Positions 1 through 5,021 of a stretch of 5,021 bases of DNA are shown here, one piece after another. The notes beneath the pieces are model-generated. The model made no database searches. It saw nothing but the letters and a program-made list of their open reading frames with translations, and had not been told where the DNA came from. How positions within the stretch are numbered: the stretch's first letter is position 1; every line of letters starts with the position of its first letter. This DNA is from Burkholderiaceae bacterium (GTDB lineage: Bacteria; Pseudomonadota; Gammaproteobacteria; Burkholderiales; Burkholderiaceae_C). The position numbers and the translations under genes are program-made. The stretch is from the NCBI GenBank assembly GCA_017999135.1, contig JAGOBT010000293.1, forward strand, positions 1 through 5,021, written 5' to 3'.

Positions 1-1534
1 GGCCCGGCGGCTCGGCCGTGTCGAAATCCAGCGGCACATCGGCCAGCCGCGCCGGCAGGATGCCGCCCGAGGCGCCGCCCGGCAGGTAGGCGGCCAACGT
101 GTGCCCGTCGGCCATGCCGCCGCAGAACTCGTCGACCAGCTCGCGCAGCGTGATGCCGGCGGGCGCCAGCTTCACCCCCGGCTGGCGCACCCGGCCGCTG
201 ACACTGAAGCTGCGCAAGCCGCGCCGCCCATGGCGGCCGAAGCCGGTGAACCAGGCCGGCCCGCGCTGCACGATGTCGCGCACCCAGTACAGCGTCTCGA
301 AGTTGTGCGCCAGCGTCGGCCGGTCGAACAGCCCACGCTCGGCGATGTAGGGCGGGCGCAGCCGCGGCTCGCCACGCTTGCCTTCGATGCTCTCCAGCAA
401 GGCCGACTCTTCGCCGCAGATGTAGGCGCCGGCACCGCGGCGCAAGTCGATGGCCGGCAGGGGGCAGGGCGGGTCGGCCTGCAGCTCGGCCAGTGCCTGC
501 TGCAGGATGGCGCGGGCGCCGTGGTATTCGTCGCGCAGGTAGATCCACACCGCGTCGATGCCCACCACCCGGGCGGCCACCAGCAGGCCTTCCAGGAAGC
601 GGTGCGGGTCGCGTTCCAGGTAGGTGCGGTCCTTGAAGGTGCCGGGCTCGCCTTCGTCGAGGTTGACCGCCAGCAGCCGCGGCGCCGGCTGGCTGCGCAC
701 GATGGCCCACTTGCGGCCGGCCGGAAAGCCCGCGCCGCCCAGGCCGCGCAGGCCGGCATCGGTCATCGCGGCCAGCACGGCATCGGCCGCCATGGCGCCG
801 TTCGCCAGGTCGGCGGCCAGCTGGTAGCCACCGGCCTGCCGGTAGGCGGCCAGGCCCACCCAGGGGGGCGACGGGTCGGTCTCGCCGCTGGTGATGGCAC
901 AGGGCGCCTGGGCGGCGGGGTCGAAGGTGGTGGCGCCCGGTGCCACCGGGTGGCGCGCCGCCGCCGGATCGGCCAACGCCTGCTGCACCCGCGCCTGCAC
1001 TGCGGCGGCATCGGCCACCACCACGGGCGCCTGGCCGACCACGGCCACCGGCGCCTGCTCGCAGCGGCCCACGCAGGGCGCGGGCAGCAGCTGCACCCCT
1101 TCACCCAGCGCGCCCTGCAGTCGCTGCAGCAGCGCGGCGCCGCCGGCCAGCTGGCAACTCAGCCCGCTGCACACCCGCACCGTCAGCTGCGGCGCGGCCT
1201 GGTCGTCGGGCAGGATCTGGAAGTGGTGGTAGAAGCTGGCGACCTCGTGCACATGGGCCATCGACAGGCGCATCAGCGCGGCCAGCGCCACCAGATGGCG
1301 CTGGAACAGCGCGCCGAAGCGGTCGTTCAGCACATGCAGATGCTCGATCAGCCGGTCGCGCGGCGGGGCGTTGGTGCTGTCCAGCCCAGGCAGCAGGGCC
1401 AGCACCTCGGCGCGGGCGGCGTCGTCGGGCTGCCGGCCCTTCAGCTGGCCGCGGCGCCCGTTCCGCTGGCGCAAGGCGCTGCGCAGGGCTTCTGGGGTGA
1501 CGGCGGCCACGGTGGGCGCTTCGGGCAGGGGCAT
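1..1534 (-). CDS. NAD-dependent formate dehydrogenase, beta subunit (fused NuoE/NuoF-like diaphorase subunit), 3' end beyond the window
   Basis: Diaphorase subunit of a soluble molybdenum- or tungsten-dependent formate dehydrogenase: it takes electrons from the formate-oxidising alpha subunit and reduces NAD+ at FMN. The minus-strand frame is open for 511 codons from the ATG at 1534 and leaves the window still open. Residues about 60-185 are a NuoE-like thioredoxin-fold [2Fe-2S] domain, with ligands in CSGLSC (C122, C127) and CVGRC (C154, C158). Residues about 225-511 are NuoF-like: GLGGAGFPAGRKW (264-276) and NLDEGEPGTFKDR (291-303) form the FMN/NADH site, followed by GAYICGEESALLESIEGKRG (369-388). 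The stretch YLPGGASGGILPA (483-495) resembles formate dehydrogenase beta chains more than complex I NuoF. The [4Fe-4S] cysteines expected near the C-terminus are outside the window. The fusion matches the Fdh1B type (Methylobacterium) rather than separate FdsG and FdsB. An in-frame TGA ten codons upstream (1565-1567) makes 1534 the only ATG available; no clear Shine-Dalgarno precedes it. HoxF of NAD-reducing hydrogenase is the main alternative, judged less likely. Confidence 0.9.
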   Translation of the reverse strand, partial: MPLPEAPTVAAVTPEALRSALRQRNGRRGQLKGRQPDDAARAEVLALLPGLDSTNAPPRDRLIEHLHVLNDRFGALFQRHLVALAALMRLSMAHVHEVASFYHHFQILPDDQAAPQLTVRVCSGLSCQLAGGAALLQRLQGALGEGVQLLPAPCVGRCEQAPVAVVGQAPVVVADAAAVQARVQQALADPAAARHPVAPGATTFDPAAQAPCAITSGETDPSPPWVGLAAYRQAGGYQLAADLANGAMAADAVLAAMTDAGLRGLGGAGFPAGRKWAIVRSQPAPRLLAVNLDEGEPGTFKDRTYLERDPHRFLEGLLVAARVVGIDAVWIYLRDEYHGARAILQQALAELQADPPCPLPAIDLRRGAGAYICGEESALLESIEGKRGEPRLRPPYIAERGLFDRPTLAHNFETLYWVRDIVQRGPAWFTGFGRHGRRGLRSFSVSGRVRQPGVKLAPAGITLRELVDEFCGGMADGHTLAAYLPGGASGGILPARLADVPLDFDTAEPPG

Positions 1535-1568
1535 GGCGGGCAGGATCGTGGAAGCCGGCGCGCATCAT

Positions 1569-1589
1569 CGGCGCCGCAGGCGGCGGCCG
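1569..1589 (-). other. GC-rich stem-loop in the leader of the formate dehydrogenase gene
   Basis: In the 82-base gap between the LysR stop and the formate dehydrogenase start, CGCCGC (1572-1577) pairs with GCGGCG (1580-1585). The stem extends by CGG (1569-1571) with CCG (1587-1589) across one bulged base (1586). The formal loop is two bases, so the closing pair probably opens. It sits about 35-55 bases ahead of the start codon on the sense (minus) strand. No T-tract follows, so it is not a standard intrinsic terminator. It could be a leader structure or chance pairing in GC-rich DNA. No convincing sigma-70 promoter was seen in this gap. Confidence 0.25.
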
Positions 1590-1616
1590 TCCAATGGCTT
1601 TCCCGAACCGGGTGAT

Positions 1617-2603
1617 TCAGCCGGTGAATGGACCGGCGGCCGGCAGTGCGTCGGCACCCTCCAGCGCCCCGCTGTGCGCCGCCACCAGGGCGCGCCAGTC
1701 GTCACGCTCGGCCACGGCCAGTGCGGCCTGCAGGGCCAGCGTGGGCCGGCCCGCGCCGGTGGTCAGAAAGCCGACCGGTGTGCGCAGCGCCGGCGACACC
1801 AGCGGCCGCGCCACCAGGCCGCTGCGGCCGCGCGCCACGCTGACCAGCGCCCCGGGCAGCACGGCGGCCAGGCCGTCGCTGGCGCCCGCCTGCACCGCCA
1901 TCAGCAAGGCCAGCACCGAATTCGTCTCCAGCGCCGGCTGCGGCGCGCTGCCGGCGCTGGCAAAGGCTTCGTCGGCCAGCGCGCGGAAGTGCATCTCCGG
2001 CGTCAGCAGCGCCAGGCGCAGGCCAGCGGCGGCACGCCAGGGCATCGGCGGGCCCAGGCTGAAGGGCGCATCGGCCACGCTGCCGACCTGCAGCAGGTAA
2101 CACTGCTCCTGGAACTGCGGCCACACCGCCAGCTGGCGCTGGCGCACCTCGGGCCGGTCGGTGTAGCCCAGGCCCAGGTCGATCGCCAGGGCATCCAGGC
2201 CGGCTTCGATTTCCGGCGAGCTCAGCGACCGCAGCGCCGGCTGCAGCCCCGGGTGCAGGGCCTGCAGCAGCGCGCAGAAGCGTGCGGCCACCGGTTCGGC
2301 GCTGGGCACCACGCCCAGCGTCAGCCGCCCGGTGGGCGCACCGGCACGGCTGGCCAGAGACTGGCGCAGGGATTCCGCCTCATGCAGCAGGCGGTGGGCA
2401 TGGGCCAGGGTCAGCTCGCCCTCGGGCGTCAGCCCCTCGAATTGCCGGCCGCGGCGCACGATGGTGGCGCCCAGGCTGTCTTCCAGCGCGCGGATCGCGT
2501 TCGACAGCGCCGGCTGGGTGATGTGGCAGGCCTGCGCCGCCCGGCCGAAATGGCGGTGCTCGGCCAGGGCGGCCAGGTAGCGCAGGGATTCGAGCAGGTT
2601 CAT
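1617..2603 (-). CDS. LysR-family transcriptional regulator
   Basis: Complete 328-residue DNA-binding regulator, a normal length for the LysR family. It starts MNLLESLRYLAALAEHRHFG; the winged helix-turn-helix covers about residues 1-60, with the recognition region AAQACHITQPALSNAIRALE at 22-41. A linker helix (about 62-88) leads to TGRLTLGVVPSAEPVA (91-106), the usual opening of the LysR effector-binding domain, which fills the rest of the protein. The ATG at 2603 gives the canonical LysR N-terminus, so the start is secure although no good Shine-Dalgarno is visible. It lies upstream of, and in the same direction as, the formate dehydrogenase beta gene (82-base gap), and diverges from the acetyltransferase gene with 18 bases between start codons. 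From this position I infer control of formate dehydrogenase expression, possibly in response to formate or a related one-carbon compound; the effector cannot be read from the sequence. The frame remains open far upstream of the ATG, through antisense of other genes, which is not coding. Confidence 0.93.
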   Translation of the reverse strand: MNLLESLRYLAALAEHRHFGRAAQACHITQPALSNAIRALEDSLGATIVRRGRQFEGLTPEGELTLAHAHRLLHEAESLRQSLASRAGAPTGRLTLGVVPSAEPVAARFCALLQALHPGLQPALRSLSSPEIEAGLDALAIDLGLGYTDRPEVRQRQLAVWPQFQEQCYLLQVGSVADAPFSLGPPMPWRAAAGLRLALLTPEMHFRALADEAFASAGSAPQPALETNSVLALLMAVQAGASDGLAAVLPGALVSVARGRSGLVARPLVSPALRTPVGFLTTGAGRPTLALQAALAVAERDDWRALVAAHSGALEGADALPAAGPFTG

Positions 2604-2608
2604 GGTGC

Positions 2609-2621
2609 AGACTGGCAGTCT
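2609..2621. promoter_or_regulatory. Perfect inverted repeat between divergent LysR and GNAT starts (candidate operator)
   Basis: AGACTG (2609-2614) and CAGTCT (2616-2621) are exact reverse complements around one central base (2615). The dyad fills 13 of the 18 bases between the two divergent start codons. LysR proteins commonly bind dyads near their own divergent promoter, so an operator for autoregulation or for control of the acetyltransferase gene is plausible. The usual T-N11-A spacing is not centred on this dyad, which weakens the assignment. Because it abuts both start codons, binding here would act at or downstream of transcription initiation. Confidence 0.4.
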
Positions 2622-3206
2622 ATGTTCGACTTCAGCCAGCTCGCTCTGGACACCGCGCGGCTGCGGCTGCGCCCGCTGCTGCCGACCGACGCGCCGGCCG
2701 TGCACGCCCTGCATGCCGACCCCGAAGGCATGCGCTACTGGTCCACCCCGCCCTGGACCGACCCGGCCGAGGCCGACGCCCTGATCGCCCGCGACGCCGC
2801 CGCCCTGGCCGCCGGCGACTTCATCCGCCTGGGGCTGGAACGGCGTGCGGATGGCCGGTTCATCGGCCTGTGCAGCCTGTTCGCCTTCCACCTGGCCAGC
2901 CGGCGCTGCGAAATCGGCTACATGCTGGCGCGCGACTGCTGGGGCGGCGGCCTGATGCACGAGGCCCTGAAGGCGCTGCTGGGCTTTGGCTTCGGCGTGC
3001 TGGACCTGAACCGCGTGGAGGCCGACATCGACACCCGCAACACCGCCAGCGAACGCACGCTGCGCCGCCTGGGCTTCCAGCTGGAAGGCACCCTGCGCCA
3101 GCGCTGGATCGTGGCCGGCGAGGTGTCGGACACCGGGCTGTACGGCCTGCTGCGGCGTGACTGGCTGGCCCGCGACGCGGCAGCAGCGCCCCCGCAACCC
3201 CGATAA
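2622..3206 (+). CDS. GNAT-family N-acetyltransferase (RimJ/RimL type)
   Basis: Complete 194-residue cytoplasmic acetyltransferase of the Acetyltransf_3 (RimJ/RimL-like) kind, which moves an acetyl group from acetyl-CoA to an amino group of a protein N-terminus or small molecule. The N-terminus LDTARLRLRPLLPTDAPAV (9-27) is the usual first strand and helix of this family. Motif A is EIGYMLARDCWGGGLMHEAL (97-116), where R104 to G110 form the pyrophosphate-binding turn. Motif B is NRVEADIDTRNTASERTLRR (130-149) followed by LGFQLEGTLRQ (150-160). The substrate cannot be deduced; homologues are often annotated only as GNAT proteins. The ATG at 2622 is chosen because it gives the typical short lead-in to the first strand; the frame is open much further upstream, but that part is antisense to the LysR gene. 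No Shine-Dalgarno of normal strength and spacing precedes it, so a leaderless or weakly initiated mRNA is possible. Confidence 0.9.
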   Translation: MFDFSQLALDTARLRLRPLLPTDAPAVHALHADPEGMRYWSTPPWTDPAEADALIARDAAALAAGDFIRLGLERRADGRFIGLCSLFAFHLASRRCEIGYMLARDCWGGGLMHEALKALLGFGFGVLDLNRVEADIDTRNTASERTLRRLGFQLEGTLRQRWIVAGEVSDTGLYGLLRRDWLARDAAAAPPQPR

Positions 3207-3220
3207 TCCACGGTTTGCCG

Positions 3221-3238
3221 GCGCCCGGCCCCGGGCGC
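3221..3238 (+). terminator. GC-only hairpin after the acetyltransferase gene (possible terminator)
   Basis: GCGCCCG (3221-3227) pairs perfectly with CGGGCGC (3232-3238) around a four-base loop, beginning 14 bases after the acetyltransferase stop codon. The position suits a terminator, but C-rich sequence rather than a T-tract follows, so it does not meet the intrinsic-terminator model. It could instead stabilise the mRNA 3' end or be part of the ettA leader. Confidence 0.3.
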
Positions 3239-3273
3239 GCCGCCCCCCGAACACCCCACCCGAGCATCCGCAC

Positions 3274-3350
3274 ATGGCGCAATACGTCTTAGCGAAACAA
3301 CTGCCCGCCTTTGGCGGCCTCCGCTCACTCCGTTCCCGGAGGGCCATGTA

Positions 3351-3351
<1 letters not shown>
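3274..3351 (+). CDS. Candidate leader peptide (uORF) overlapping the ettA start
   Basis: A 25-codon frame starts ATGGCGCAATACGTC, encoding MAQYV, the same first five residues as EttA, and continues LAKQLPAFGG, then an arginine-rich tail ending RRAM. Its TAA (3349-3351) shares one base with the ettA ATG, giving TAATG, a junction typical of termination-reinitiation coupling. The two frames differ (the starts are 77 bases apart), so this is not an alternative ettA start. Aligned with the ettA start, the first 17 bases differ at only three positions, all third-codon transitions that keep the amino acid. The tail region spans the hairpin that holds the ettA ribosome binding site. Its own Shine-Dalgarno is weak (GAG at 3262-3264). 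The same frame is open back to an ATG at 3157 inside the acetyltransferase gene, so the start is not forced. No function is recognised for the peptide itself; a cis-acting regulatory role is inferred. Confidence 0.45.
3316..3345 (+). promoter_or_regulatory. Hairpin enclosing the ettA Shine-Dalgarno sequence
   Basis: CCTCCG (3318-3323) pairs with CGGAGG (3337-3342); GG (3316-3317) can add two pairs with CC (3344-3345) across one bulged G (3343), leaving a 13-base loop. The 3' arm contains the ettA Shine-Dalgarno, so folding would hide it from the ribosome. A second small hairpin, CCGCC (3305-3309) with GGCGG (3313-3317) around TTT, lies immediately 5' and competes only for the two outer pairs. 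A ribosome translating the short frame from 3274 would melt both. Confidence 0.45.
3338..3343 (+). promoter_or_regulatory. Strong Shine-Dalgarno sequence for ettA
   Basis: GGAGGG is complementary to the 16S rRNA 3' end; eight bases separate GGAGG from the ettA ATG at 3351, a good spacing. It fixes 3351 as the ettA start. It is much stronger than anything in front of the other three genes in this window. An extra ATG at 3346-3348, the last sense codon of the short upstream frame, is followed directly by TAA, making a start-stop pair next to the real start. Confidence 0.8.
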
Positions 3352-5015
<1,664 letters not shown>

Positions 5016-5021
5016 CCCCCC

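Noticed and set aside
101..1615. A 504-codon open frame on the plus strand.
   Set aside because: It lies antisense to the formate dehydrogenase beta gene; its product is a low-complexity Ala/Gly/Gln/Arg/His-rich sequence with no family motifs, as expected from GC-rich third-position bias.
1371..2621. Long in-frame extension upstream of the acetyltransferase start.
   Set aside because: It runs antisense through the formate dehydrogenase and LysR genes; the family's N-terminus begins at 2622, so the extension is not part of the protein.
2601..2630. LysR-type T-N11-A binding box over the divergent start region.
   Set aside because: Checking T and A positions 12 bases apart around the dyad gave no match centred on it; only the plain dyad is reported.
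3207..3273. Sigma-70 promoter for ettA in the GC-rich stretch after the acetyltransferase gene.
   Set aside because: A TTTGCC-like -35 is visible near 3214, but nothing resembling a -10 lies 16-18 bases further on, so no promoter is called.

Overview
The window is very GC-rich, strongly biased to G or C at third codon positions, and reads like the chromosome of a betaproteobacterium, most likely in the Burkholderiales. This placement rests on protein flavour (a formate dehydrogenase beta subunit with fused NuoE- and NuoF-like parts, a LysR regulator and EttA with Burkholderiales-like sequence) and base composition; no marker gene for taxonomy is present.

Layout: the left half is read leftwards. 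A LysR-type regulator (1617-2603) is followed after an 82-base gap by the 5' end of a formate dehydrogenase beta subunit gene (start at 1534), which runs off the left edge without its C-terminal iron-sulfur segment. The right half is read rightwards: a RimJ/RimL-type GNAT acetyltransferase (2622-3206), a 144-base intergenic region, and a complete ettA gene for the ABC-F translation factor (3351-5015). The LysR and acetyltransferase start codons are separated by only 18 bases, and 13 of those form a perfect inverted repeat.

How the parts may work together: the LysR protein is the obvious candidate regulator of the formate dehydrogenase operon downstream of it, and may also control itself and the divergent acetyltransferase through the dyad. 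The acetyltransferase and ettA have no evident functional tie to formate metabolism.

The most unusual structure is the ettA leader (about 3274-3353). A 25-codon open frame begins with a near copy of the ettA start: both encode MAQYV, and the DNA differs only at three third-codon positions. It ends with a TAA that overlaps the ettA ATG (TAATG). The strong ettA Shine-Dalgarno sequence lies inside the 3' arm of a predicted hairpin within this short frame. That is the architecture of a leader peptide that opens a hidden ribosome binding site by translational coupling. It is a hypothesis from sequence alone and needs comparative and experimental testing.
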